From: Nonomuraea jabiensis
GTDB lineage: Bacteria > Actinomycetota > Actinomycetes > Streptosporangiales > Streptosporangiaceae
NCBI RefSeq assembly: GCF_014204795.1
Contig: NZ_JACHMB010000001.1
Span: 9,436,501 to 9,500,500 of the forward strand
Direction of reading: 5' to 3'
Length of the DNA: 64,000 bases
The notes below the pieces were generated by a model. The model was not told the origin of the DNA. It saw nothing but the letters and a program-made list of their open reading frames with translations, and searched no databases. Below are positions 35,888 to 46,300 of this stretch, one piece after another. How positions within the stretch are numbered: position 1 is the stretch's first letter; each line of letters opens with the position of its first letter. The position numbers and the translations under genes were made by a program.

Positions 35888-36487
35888 ATGAGCGCGGGCT
35901 ATCCGAAGGGGCGACGGCGACGTGCTGAGATCGTCGAGGCCGCGTCCGCCAAGTTCGCCTCGGTCGGATACCGCAACGCGAGCATGGTGCAGATCGCCGC
36001 GGACTGCGGGGTGTCGCGGATGGGCCTGGCGCATCACTTTCCGACAAAGGAAGCGCTCCTGGCCGCCGTGCTCGAAGAACGGGATCGGGTCAACGGCGAG
36101 TTGTTCTTCACCGGATTCGACGCGACGGCGGATGGCTTGGACTATTTCTCCAGGCTCGCCCGGCTGGTGGAACACAACGCGACAGTGCCGGAGCTCGTGA
36201 GCCTGTACGCTGTGCTGTCGGTCGAGGCCGCTGATCCGGCGCATCCCGCGCACACGTACTTCGTCGACCGGTACACGCACATCCGCCGGGATATCCGCGA
36301 CGCGCTTGAGGAACTCCACGCCCGAGGACTCGTGCGGCCCGGGACGAGCATCGCGGGTGCCGAATCGGATCTCATCGCGTTGATCGACGGCCTGCAGGTG
36401 CAGTGGCTCCTCGACCCGACCAGCGTGGACATGGGTGCCCGCTTCCGGCAACGGCTCAGCGAGATGCTCCTGGTCGAGGTGCCCTGA
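35888..36487 (+). CDS. TetR/AcrR-family regulator
   Basis: 199 residues from ATG 35888. The helix-turn-helix region is VEAASAKFASVGYRNASMVQ, IAADCGVSRMGLAHHFPTKE. The C-terminal domain (EELHARGLVRPGTSIAG, LIALIDGLQVQWLLDP) is of the TetR_C_6 type found in regulators of membrane transporters. It converges on the MATE exporter gene with a 19-bp gap and is its likely controller. Normal length, intact. Confidence 0.88.
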   Translation: MSAGYPKGRRRRAEIVEAASAKFASVGYRNASMVQIAADCGVSRMGLAHHFPTKEALLAAVLEERDRVNGELFFTGFDATADGLDYFSRLARLVEHNATVPELVSLYAVLSVEAADPAHPAHTYFVDRYTHIRRDIRDALEELHARGLVRPGTSIAGAESDLIALIDGLQVQWLLDPTSVDMGARFRQRLSEMLLVEVP

Positions 36488-36506
36488 CGACTGGCTGCGC
36501 GGCGGC

Positions 36507-37856
36507 TCACGCCGTCAGCGTCTTGGGCCGGGAGAACCTCCAAAGAAGGCCGGCGGCGACGACCGAGAGCGCTTCACCGATCGGCAGGCTGATCCAGATC
36601 CCTGTGGGCCCGCGCGTCCCGAGCGCCAGGACCAGCGGCGCCTTGATGATCACGAGCGTGCCGATCGAGATCAGGTACGACGGCGTGGCTCTGCCGAGAG
36701 ACTGAAAATAGGCGGAGACCAGCGGCGGGACACCGGCGAAGACGAATCCGACCGCGATGATACGCAGCGCATCCACCGTGACGGCCGCGGTCTCCGGATC
36801 GCTGATGAACAGTCCCACGAGCGGCCGCGCGAGCAGCGCGACGAGCGCGGCGGTGGTCGCCCCGTAGATGACGGTGGCGCGCATGGCCAGCGTGAGGGTC
36901 CGGTTGACGCGGCCGGCCAGCCGGCGGCCGGCGTTGTAGCCGACGATCGGCTGGATGCCCTGGGTGATGCCGATCTGCGGGGTGAACACGAAGGTCTGCA
37001 GCCGCGCGCACACCGCGTACGCGGCCAGAGCGACCGCGCCGGTGGCGGCCAGAGTCGTGTTGATCAGGGCCGCCAGCAACGTGGCGCCGAAGCCGGCGAG
37101 GAAGGAGGGGGCGCCCACCGCGAGCACGGCCCCGATCGTCGCCGGGTGCGGGCGCAGGTCAGCCAGTCCGATCCGGTACGGACGACCGCGCTGGACGAAG
37201 AAGAACCAGACCGCCATACCGGCCGACACGGCCTGGCCGCCGACCGTGCCGAGAGCCGCGCCGGCGACACCGAGGCCGCAGACGAAGATCAGCAGCGGAT
37301 CGAGGGCGATCTGCACCAGCACGGGTACGACCCACAGCATCGTCGAGAACCGCAGCCGCCCTTCCGCGCGTACCAGAGCCGAGAACCCGGTCGAGAAGAT
37401 CGCCCCGCCGATGATCACTGCCGCGTAGGGCCGCGCGTACGCGATCGTCGGACCGGATCCACCCAGCAGGGCCAGCAGCGGATCGAGCGCGAGAAGACCG
37501 GCCACGGTGACGGACAACGCCACGAGCCAGAACACCACGAACGCGTTTCCCGCCGCGCGCGCGGCCTGATCGGGCCGACCGGCACCGAGCATGCGCGAGA
37601 CCACGGACGCGCCGCCGACGCCGACGGTCGTCGAGACCGCCCCCAGCATCAAGATGACCGGTGCGACGAGGTTGACCGCCGCCAGGGCTGCCTCGCCGAC
37701 GCCCCGGGCGACGAACCAGGCGTTGGTGAGTGCGTAGATCCCGTAAACACCCACCGAGAGCGTCGTCTGCGAGCAGGTCCACCACAGCAGCCGCCCGATC
37801 GGGCGGCTGCCCAGCGATTGCGTGTGATCGCGCACTGCCGGTCCGCGCCGGTCCAT
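36507..37856 (-). CDS. MATE-family efflux transporter
   Basis: 449 residues from ATG 37854-37856 with twelve hydrophobic segments in two pseudo-symmetric halves. Family features include LVAPVILMLGAVSTTVGVGG, ASVVSRMLGAGRPDQAAR, GITQGIQPIVGYNAGRRLAG and AYFQSLGRATPSYLIS. MATE proteins extrude cationic drugs or metabolites in exchange for sodium or protons. The gene is 7 bp after an inactivated phosphotransferase gene on the same strand, so a resistance pair (modification plus efflux) may once have existed. Confidence 0.92.
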   Translation of the reverse strand: MDRRGPAVRDHTQSLGSRPIGRLLWWTCSQTTLSVGVYGIYALTNAWFVARGVGEAALAAVNLVAPVILMLGAVSTTVGVGGASVVSRMLGAGRPDQAARAAGNAFVVFWLVALSVTVAGLLALDPLLALLGGSGPTIAYARPYAAVIIGGAIFSTGFSALVRAEGRLRFSTMLWVVPVLVQIALDPLLIFVCGLGVAGAALGTVGGQAVSAGMAVWFFFVQRGRPYRIGLADLRPHPATIGAVLAVGAPSFLAGFGATLLAALINTTLAATGAVALAAYAVCARLQTFVFTPQIGITQGIQPIVGYNAGRRLAGRVNRTLTLAMRATVIYGATTAALVALLARPLVGLFISDPETAAVTVDALRIIAVGFVFAGVPPLVSAYFQSLGRATPSYLISIGTLVIIKAPLVLALGTRGPTGIWISLPIGEALSVVAAGLLWRFSRPKTLTA

Positions 37857-37863
37857 CAGCGTC

Positions 37864-38719
37864 TCACCGGGTACGGCCGAACTGCGCCATCAGCAGGTCA
37901 AGCTGCTCGCGGCCGAGGTCGTAGGTCGTCGTGTCGGTGTGGCCGCGGTACTTCGTCTCGAAGATCATGATGACGGCCAGGTACAGCGAGTACAGCCGGC
38001 GGCGCACTCGTTGCGCCTCGGATAATTCACCAAGCCCGTATCCCTGCATGAAGTCGGTGGGATCGCCGAAGACCGGCAGGTCGATCCCGGTGAGGCCGGC
38101 CTCGAGCGCGCTCGCGTTCTTGGCGAGCACGGCGCGGATGTCGTCGTAGTCCCAGCCGATGTCGACCTGGACGCGGGCGCCGTCGGCGAGCGTGTCCTCG
38201 ATCATCTTGGTGAACGCTTCTCGCCATGTTGCCGATCCCGGGCCTTCCAGCGGCCCGAAGTGCGGTCCCACGATGGAGTTCAGTTCCCGGTTGAGCGCGC
38301 CGAGTTGCCGCCCGCCCGCAGCGATGACGTCGGCCGTCAGGCGACCGTCCGCCGCCGCGAGGCCGAAGTTGTCGGCGTCGACGTACCCCATGAAGAAGTA
38401 GTCCGCATCGATCAGCTCCCGCGACAGATCCGCGTGATCGACCCGCGGCACCGGAACCCCGGCGCGGTCCCGGACCAGCGCCATCGCGGCGAGCTCGTTG
38501 CGCATCATGTTCCGCTCACGGGTCAGCACGGCCACATCGCCAGGAGGGGCGATTTTCAGCACCACCTGCTGCCCGTCACGAAGCCGAATTCGATACACCA
38601 CGTTGCACCAGCCGTGCGTGATCTCCTCGGCCGTCGGGCCCCCGGGCGATCCCATAGGCTCGCTCGATCATCGCCTGAAGCGTCTTTGGCGGCTGCCGGT
38701 TCTTCGTGATGCTCTCCAT
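37864..38719 (-). pseudogene. Aminoglycoside-phosphotransferase-family kinase lacking its catalytic loop
   Basis: ATG 38717-38719 with GGAGG begins MESITKNRQPPKTLQAMIER. The frame is then lost near 38645 and resumes as EEITHGWCNVVYRIRLRDG, VVLKIAPPGDVAVLTRERNM (nucleotide-binding lysine) and ADYFFMGYVDADNFG. The protein jumps from TGIDLPVF straight to GDPTDFMQGYGLGELSEAQR: the Brenner HGDxxxxN and the metal-binding DxE/DWE segments, which should lie between, are deleted. Frameshifted and catalytically dead. The original substrate may have been an aminoglycoside, macrolide or metabolite. Confidence 0.75.
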
Positions 38720-38891
38720 CGGACCTCCCCGTCATCGCCGTGCCTCAGCTCTATTACCTGCCGAGGGATCCTACAAGAAACCGGCAGAGGTGACGGGATT
38801 CGTCGATACAGCCCTGCGGGCGCAGACGATGGTGACGGTGCCGTCCAAGGCGACGGACAGCAGCACGTGCTGACCATGACCTTCCCCGCCG

Positions 38892-39110
38892 GCCAAGGCC
38901 CTGGAGGGTCGCCGCAGCCCCGGCGTCATCACCGCCACCGGCGACGCCGCCCCCGACGCCTGGCGCCGCACTCTCGCCCTGATGATCCAGTCCTACCAGG
39001 CCCCGGCCCGCGCCCCGCCCCCTGCCCCGCCCGCGCACACCGCCCTGTACCGGGCCATGATCAATCTCGGACGCGCAAACTCACCTTCCCGCGAACCGGC
39101 CGGAAGCTGA
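38892..39110 (+). pseudogene. Possible TetR-type C-terminal fragment
   Basis: An open stretch with strong GC3 bias: GVITATGDAAPDAWRRTLAL, MIQSYQAPARAPPPAP and ALYRAMINLGRAN, stop at 39110. It reads like the helical end of a TetR ligand domain but has no start or DNA-binding part. Unrecognised beyond that. Confidence 0.3.
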
Positions 39111-39180
39111 TCCCGGCCGGGCGCTCCCACAAACGCTTCGATCCCGAGAGCCGGTGCGCAGCCCGGTCTCGGTGAGCATG

Positions 39181-39300
39181 TCCAGCAGCGGCAAAGGCGC
39201 GGAGGTCGGTCCGCCCGTCCCACTCGTGCAACGCCAGGTCGGAGGCCGGGACCTGCACCGCGGCGGCGACGTACCCGAGTACGCCGCCAACGCGGTCGTG
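39181..39300 (-). pseudogene. Tn3-family transposase N-terminal-domain shred
   Basis: About 40 codons on the minus strand, VAAAVQVPASDLALHEWDGR, align with VAKQVRVPASEFGFYEWSGS of the transposase at 58531-61122. Both flanks are unrelated. The shred abuts the stop of the esterase gene. Confidence 0.4.
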
Positions 39301-39304
39301 CGGT

Positions 39305-40192
39305 CTAGATCAGGGGGCAGCTGTCGCGATACTGCGAGATGCCGTCCCGGTTGGTCAGCGGGCAGAGGAATGGGCTGTAGCGGGCGTCATCGTCGATGAA
39401 TATCTTCATCCAGGGGATCATGGTGCGCGCGAGGGTGGTGCTCGGCTGGCCGATGTAGTTGTGGCCGGCGCCTGCGACCTCGATGTACGCCTTCTCCGTC
39501 GTCGCCGGGATGGTGTTGTACAGGGTGGTCAGGCGCGACGGCGGCACCAAGGTGTCGTTCTGCATCGCGTAGATGAGAGTCGGCACCCGGTCACTGGAGA
39601 GGCTCCCCGAAGGCAGATGGGGCGCGTTCCCGATGGCTGCCTGGAGTGAAGGACGCCGCAGGGCGGCGTCGAGAGCCCCGCCCCCGCCCATGGAGTGTCC
39701 GGCTACCGCCAGCCGGGTCGCGTCGACCCGCCCGCGTACGGTGCTGCGCTGGGTCAGGTAGTCCAGCGCTGCCAGGAGCTGCGTGCCATGGCTGGTGGGA
39801 CTGTCGTTGAGGTTGTTGGTCTCGATGCCGAAGACGACGAAACCCTGAGAGGCCAACCGCGGTCCCAGCCAGGCGATGCCCGCCCAGGTGCCATTGAGGC
39901 CGGGCGAGATGGCTATCGCTCCGAAGGTGCCCTGGTCGGTAGCTGTCGGGTAGTAGATGGTCCCGCCGCCGAAGCCGTTGCCGCGCGGCACCCCGACTGA
40001 CGCTGTCGCGAAGGGGCCGGTGGGGGCCGCAACGCTGGCGGCCGTCGGATCGGGGCCTCGCTGGTACGGGTTCTCCGCGGCGGACGCGGCGCGTGTCGTC
40101 GCCGTTGGGGCGAGGATGCTGAGGACGATCGCAGTCCCGGCGAGGACCTTACGGGGTAACCACGCGCGCGGCTTGCTCTCCAGTTGTGGCAT
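39305..40192 (-). CDS. Secreted cutinase/PETase-family polyester hydrolase
   Basis: 295 residues: signal peptide ending near AASA-AENPYQRGP, then the alpha/beta-hydrolase core of Thermobifida-type cutinases (NPYQRGPDPT, GFGGGTIYYPTATDQGTFGA, RLAVAGHSMGGGGALDAAL, DDDARYSPFLCPLTNRDG). Catalytic residues by alignment are Ser167 (GHSMG), Asp213 (MQNDTLVP) and His244 (GAGHNYIG). Cys277 and Cys292 form the usual C-terminal disulphide. Two aromatic residues that clamp aromatic polyester in known PET hydrolases are changed: the SPGYTG tyrosine is Leu99 (SPGLNG), and the TPWH tryptophan is Pro191 (NAPH). So an exported esterase is well supported, but PET itself may not be the preferred polymer. Confidence 0.92.
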   Translation of the reverse strand: MPQLESKPRAWLPRKVLAGTAIVLSILAPTATTRAASAAENPYQRGPDPTAASVAAPTGPFATASVGVPRGNGFGGGTIYYPTATDQGTFGAIAISPGLNGTWAGIAWLGPRLASQGFVVFGIETNNLNDSPTSHGTQLLAALDYLTQRSTVRGRVDATRLAVAGHSMGGGGALDAALRRPSLQAAIGNAPHLPSGSLSSDRVPTLIYAMQNDTLVPPSRLTTLYNTIPATTEKAYIEVAGAGHNYIGQPSTTLARTMIPWMKIFIDDDARYSPFLCPLTNRDGISQYRDSCPLI

Positions 40193-40223
40193 GTTCTCCT
40201 CCTCGATGGACCGGTGTATGGGG

Positions 40224-43200
40224 TCAGCCGGGCGTTGCCGCAGTGAAGGTGAACGAACCGGAGGGGACGCTGTAGACGGCGTAGGTGCCGTCCATACGCT
40301 GGAACGCGGCCCGGTGCGGTGCTGCGACCAGGCGCCGCTCCTTCGCCGGTACCCAGACCTCGGCCGTGGTGTTCGGCGGGATCTCGACCGTCAACTTGAA
40401 CGTTCGCTGCCCGCGGCTCCACTCGGACCGCACCACACCCTGCGGCGTGGTGTAGCTGCCTCTGACGTAGGTGAGGTCCCCGACCGGCTTGGGCTGGATG
40501 AGGAGGTCGCGGTAGGCGGTCGAGCCGGCGGCCTCGCGGATGCCGGCCAGGCCGGTGTGGAACCACTCCTCGATCTGGGCGAGGATCATGTGGTTCTTGG
40601 ACGCTCCCCGGTCCCAGCGCTCCCCGATCGTGGTCATGCCGCCCGGGTTGGCGCTGGTGGACTGCATGAAGTAGCCGTAGCCGGGCTGGTCGTCCTGCTG
40701 CAGGACCTCCCGCAGGACGTCGCCCTGGCCGCCGGCGGCCAGGGCGCGGACGATCGGGCCCATGCCGATGGTGCCGCCGCTGAAGTGCGGCCCTTCGCCG
40801 TTCGGGTGGTAGGCGCGGACGAGCTCGACGAGGGCGTCGAGGACGGCCTGCCGTTCACCGTCCGGGACGAGGCCGGCGTCGAGGGCCAGCGCCTGGGCCG
40901 TCTGGGTGGCGCCGGCGGTCCCGGCGTCGCCGCCGGTGGTGTAGCGGCGGAGCTGCTGGTTGTAGAAGTGGGCGTTGAAGGCGTTCTTGATGTCGGCGGC
41001 CAGCGTCCGGTAACGGGCGGCGTCGTCGGCGTGGCCGGTGAGCTCGGCCATCTTCGCCAGCTTGGTGATCATGACGTAGTAGCCCCACGTGCCGGTGATC
41101 CGGCCCGAGGTCTCGTCGGCGGCCACCCAGTCGGCCAGGGCGGCGTCCACGATGTGCGCGTCCGCTCCAGTGCCGACCTTCTGGCGCTGGATGTAGTCGG
41201 CGAACAGGACCATCTGCTCGTAGTAGCGGGCCATGGTCTCGGTGTCGCCGTACAGCTCGTACAGCATCGCCGGGACGAGGATGATGGCGTCGCCCCAGTT
41301 GATCTCGTCGCCGAACCGCCCGCTGAACCCCCAGTCGTAGACGGGCGTCTTCAACGCCACGTTGCCGCGCATCGGGGTGTCGGCCATGGACTGGCCTTCG
41401 GCGAGGTGGCGCATGGTGGTCTTCAGGTACGCGCCCAGGTCGTGGTTACGGTGGATGGCGCCCATCGGCATCGTGTAGTCGGCCGGGTAGGACAGCTTTT
41501 CCCGCCCCGGGCAGTCGGTGAAGACCGACATGAGGTTGGAGGCGAAGGAGTAGCGGGCCATCGTGTGGATGCGGTTGATCCGGGCGTTGGAGGTGGTCAC
41601 CTGGCCCGCGACGGGCGTGTCGGCCTGGAGCCGGATGCCCTTGATGAGGTCCTTGCCGGGGGTGTAGCCCTCGGGCAGGCCGGTGACCTGGACCCACTGC
41701 ATGCCGAAGTAGTTGAAGTCGGGGTGCCAGCTCTCGCCGCCGGGCAGTCCGGCGGTGGTGTTGGTGTTGAACAGGTCGCGGCCCCGGTTGCCGCCGCCGC
41801 CCATCAGGGAGGCCTGGTCCACGGTGCCGTCGGGGGCCAGGGACTCGGCGGGGGACATGCGGATGGCGATCCCGGCGGGCAGGCGGCCCTTGAGGTTGAG
41901 CTGGGGCCAGCCGGTGATGTTCTGGCCCAGGTCGAACACCCAGACGCCCGGCGCCGGGTTGGTCAGGGAGACCGCGGGGAAGGTCTCGACGGCTTTGACC
42001 GGTTCGGCCGCGCGGGCGACGAGCTTGGTGGCGAGGTTCGGCGGTGGTGCGATGCCGGCGGCCGTCCAGGCCATGAGGGTGCCGTCGAGGCGCTTGGCGG
42101 TGGGGGAGAGGTCGGCGCCGGGGAAGTCCCAGCCGGGCTGCTCGCGGCGGGCGTCGTGGTCGGAGCCGGAGTACCAGGCGTCGGTGACCAGAGGGCCCAG
42201 GGCGGTGCGCCAGCTCCGGTCGGAGACGATGACGTCCGGCGAGCCGTCGGCGTAGGTGATCTCCAGGCGGGCGATCAGGCGGGGCGTCACCGCGGCGCCG
42301 GCGCTGGCGTCGCTCGCGGCGATGTTGTTGCCTGAGCCGGTCACCGTCGCGCCCGCCGGGTGCGGCTTGTCCAGCGCGGGGGTGAAGGTGATGCCGGTGC
42401 TGCTGATCGCGGTGATCGTGCGGGATTCGAGGTTGTCGCCGCCGTCGCCGGTGTCGATGTTGATGGTGCCGCCGACGTGGTAGCCGGTGACGCTGTTCGG
42501 CGTGACGGTGGTGGCGCGGCGCGCAGGGCGCGGGTGACGTCATAGGTGCGGTACTCGCTGGAGAGCTGGTAGTTGGCGTTGCCGGGGGCGAGCACCTCGT
42601 CGCTGAGCGTACGGCCGTTGAGGGTCGGCAGGTGCAGCCCGACGCCGGACAGGTAGAGGCGGGCGCTCGCCACGCGCCTGCGGCGGTCGAGGTCGAACGC
42701 GCGGGCGAAGATCGGCATGGGCTGGCTCTCGGCGCGGCCGGGGTACTCGATCCAGCGCGCCGCGCCCCAGTCACTCTGCTGGAGCAGGCCCATCTCCCAG
42801 GACGACGGCCTGCTCCAGGCGGAGGGCTGCTCGTTCGCGTCCCAGACGCGCACGTGCCAGCTGACCTGCTGCCGCGATGTCAGCGGCTGTCCGCCGTAGC
42901 GGACGCCGGACTGGGTGGCCGAGCCCACCTTGCCGGAGTCCCACAGCAGCCGCCCGCGCCTGAGGTCGCTCTCGCTCGCGGCCACCTGGATCTGGTACGC
43001 GGTCTGCGCGTCGGCCGGGCAGGCGACCCGGGAGCCGGGCCGACGGCACGGGTGGTCGGCGGACCGCCGGGTGGGGGTCATCCGCCACGCCGGCAAGGGG
43101 GCGGCGCTGTCGATGCCGAGGGGCTGATCGTGCCGGCCGTCCACGCGCAGGTCGACGACCTCGACGTGGGGTTGCCTGCCGGCGGCCGCCGGTGGGGGGT

Positions 43201-43279
43201 TGAGGGGCTGTGCGAGGACGAGGGTGAACGTCACTCCCAGCCCTGCCAGGACGCGTATCCGGCGACGTAATGAGGACAC
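40224..43279 (-). pseudogene. Secreted GH78 alpha-L-rhamnosidase, frameshifted
   Basis: The start is GTG 43277-43279 (GGGAG upstream) with signal peptide RVLAGLGVTFTLVLAQPL. The N-terminal Ig-like and beta-sandwich part (TAYQIQVAASESDL, WHVRVWDANEQPSAWS, VASARLYLSGVGLHLPTLNG) runs to ~42525. There one base is gained or lost, and the frame continues as TVTPNSVTGYHVGGTINIDT, an Ig-like insert, then the GH78 domains. GWYR-type binding is replaced by SDHDARREQPGWDFPGAD; then VFDLGQNITGW, FTDCPGREKLSYPADY (general acid region), EINWGDAIILVPAMLYELYG and the C-terminal beta domain follow. About 1020 residues if repaired. Everything outside the single shift is well preserved, so a recent mutation or a base-call error is possible. 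Confidence 0.85.
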
Positions 43280-43387
43280 AAGTCACTCCCCTGGTGGTGA
43301 CGGAGTTCTCTCAGAGGTGAGGGGCGCGTGGCGTTGTGCTGCTTGTGTCGGCGAGGGCATGAAACGTTTTGTCCCCGTCCGGGCTGG

Positions 43388-46300
43388 TCAGAGGTGGGCG
43401 CGGGCTGGGGCGGACCAGTGGGGGGCGTTCCAGCGGTCGGCGATGGCGGCGGCCCGGGCGAAGTGGGCGGCGGCCTCGTCGTCGCGGCCGAGCAGCAGCG
43501 CCAGCTCGCCGAGCGTGTGGGCGACCGGGCGCACGGCCAGCGACAGGCTGGTGGCGCCGGCCGGAGGACCGTCGCGATGGGGGAGCAGGGCCGCGTAGCA
43601 CTCCTCAGCGGCGGCGGTGTCGTTCAGTGCGATGGCGGCCATGGCGCGCAGGGTGGTCAGAAAGGTGAAGAAGAAGTCGGGCCGGATCGGGCTCGGTGAC
43701 GTGCGGACCCGGCGTGCCTCGTCGCTGCGACCGGCGGCGTGGAGGGCGAGCGCCAGCAGGTCGGCGACCATCGGGCCGAGCGCCTCGTGGAGAGCGCGCA
43801 CGTCGTCCACGTGGTCGCCGAGCGTGCCGTCGTTCACCCAGATCGCCGCCAGCGCGAGGCGGGCGAAGCCGACGTGCACCGATCCGGCGCGTTCCATGCG
43901 TTCGGCGGCCTGGACGTAGAGGCGCTCGGCTTCGGCGAACCGGCCCTCGATGAGCACCAGGGACGCCAGCGCGATCTCGATGGCGCCGATCGCCTCCGGC
44001 ATCCGGTAGGCGCGGGCGAGGTCGAGCGCCTCCCCAGTCACGCGGCGCATCGTCGCCGGGTCGTTGGCCGCGGCGGCGTTCAGGGCCTGGCTGAGCAGCC
44101 CGGTCACGCGGTAGACGGGCAGGTCGTGCTCGACGCCGATCTTCACCAGCTCGCGGGAGTACTCCTCCCGCCCGGGGTCGCCGGCGAGGACCAGCAGCGC
44201 CGCGGCCCGGAGGCGGGGATCGGTGGCGAGGTCGAGGGCTTCCCGCGCCGCCGCCATGACCGTCGGGTCGTCCTCGCCCACCAGCTCGTTGGCGTACGCG
44301 ATGAGGAGGCGGGACCGTACGTCGGGGGCGAGATCGGTCCGCTTGAGCAGGCGGCTGAGGCGGTCGACGACGGGACGGTCGACCGTGCCGTACGTGCGAG
44401 CCTGCCAGGGGGTGGGCTCGGTCCAGGCGGTGAACGCGGCGATCATCAGGTCGTCGCGGCCGATCGACTCGGCGTACTCCACGGCCTGCTGGCGCGTGTC
44501 CCTGGCCGCGGCGACGGCCCCGGCCCTGATCTGGGCCCGGAGCAGCCTGCCGAGCAGGTCGACGCGCTCGTCCGGTTCGCTGGAGTTGGCGACCGCGTCG
44601 GTGAGGAGGGCGGCCGCCACGTCGTGGGCGTAGCGCGCCTCGGCCAGCTCGGCGGCCCGTACGCAATAGCCGACGGCCTTCGGCGATCCCGCTCGCGCAT
44701 AGTGATGGGCGAGCGCCGCGACGTCGCCGGTGCCCTCCAGGGCGGCGGCGATCCGGGCGTGCATCCTCGCGGCCCGCAACCGGCTGACGTCGGCGACCAG
44801 CGTGTCCCTGACCAGCGCGTGAACGAACCGGACGCGCCCCGGCCCCGGCTCGTCGAGCAACCCGGCGATGACGCCCGCGTCCAGCGCGTCCAGCACGCCG
44901 TCCGCGTCGGAGTCGGCGGCCTGCACGAGCACGTCCACCGAACTCTCCCGGCCGGCCACCGCCGCCAGCCGCAGGACGGACACGCTGCTCGCGGGGAGCC
45001 TTGCCAGCCGGCGCCGCAGCACGTCCCGTACGCCCTCGGGGACCTCGGAGAGCGCGACCAGCGCACCCTCGCCGTTCAGCAGCCGCGCGCTCTCCCGCAC
45101 GTAGAACGGGTTGCCGCCGGTGCGCTCGGCGATCCCCGCCACCGTCGCGTCGTCGGCCTCGCTTTCGGCCCGTACGAGCTCGGCCACCGCCGCGCCGTCG
45201 AGCCCGGGCAGCGCGATCCGGAGCGGTGCGGTGCGGGCGAGCGCACCCAGCGTCTCGGTGAGGTGCTCGCTCTCGTCCGGGCGGTACGCCGCGACGACCA
45301 GGATCGGGGCCCGCACGCCGACGCCGCCGCCGAGCAGCCCCAGCGTGGTCGTGTCCGCCCAGTGCAGGTCGTCCAGCATGACGGCGACCGGCCGTTCTGT
45401 GGCGGCCGCCGCGAGCCAGCCCCACACGGCCCGGCGCAGCCGGAACCGTCCGGCGGCGGCGTCGCCGTCCACCGGCATGGAGTCGGAGAGCAGCGGCGCC
45501 AGGTCTTCCGCGAACTCCCCCGGAGGAACGGTCGCGGCGACGGCCCGCAGCGCCTCGACCCACGCCCACGCGGGCGGCGCGCCGTCGACCTCCGGGCACC
45601 GCCCGGCGGCGACGAGCCAGCCGTCGCGCTCCAACCGCGCGCCGAGGTGCTCCAAGAGGGTCGACTTGCCCAGCCCCGCTTCCCCGGTGACAAGAGCGAC
45701 GCGCGCCCCATCGGCGGCGGCCTGCCCGGCGGCCGAGACCAGCGCGGCAAGCTCGCCCTCCCGCCCCACGAAAGAGGCAGCACGTCGCGAGGGCTTGGCG
45801 TGCGGGGGTTTGGTGGCCGGGGGTGGGGGGACGGCCGTGCGGAGGATGTCGATGCGCTGGGCGAGGATCGCCTCTTCCAGGGCGACCAGGTCGGGGCCGG
45901 GGTCGAGACCGAGTTCGTCGGCGAAGGTGGCGCGGGCGCGGCGGAGCGTCGCCAGGGCGTCGGCCTGGCGGGCGCTGCTCCACAGCGCCAGGGCGTGAAG
46001 GCGCCAGCCCTCTTCGCGCAGGGGTTCGTCGCGGGTGAGGCGCTCGGCCTCGGGGACCACCGAGGCGGGGTCGCCCGTCCGCAGGCCCGCCGCGACGTGG
46101 AGCTCGCGGGCGACCAGACGCAGCTCGTTCAGGCGGGCGGTCTCGGCGACGGCCCACGGCTCGTCGGCGACCTCGGCGAACGCGGGTCCCTGCCACAGGC
46201 CCAGTGCCTCGGCCAGCCGGGCGCGGGCGGCCTGAGGCTCGGTGAGCGTGCGGGCCTCGTCGAGCAGGTGCTCGAAACGCCACGCGTCCACCGACTCCGG

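Noticed and set aside
39957..42335. 792-codon forward open frame opposite the rhamnosidase
   Set aside because: Val/Gly/Asp-rich shadow; the rhamnosidase motifs on the minus strand explain the codon pattern.
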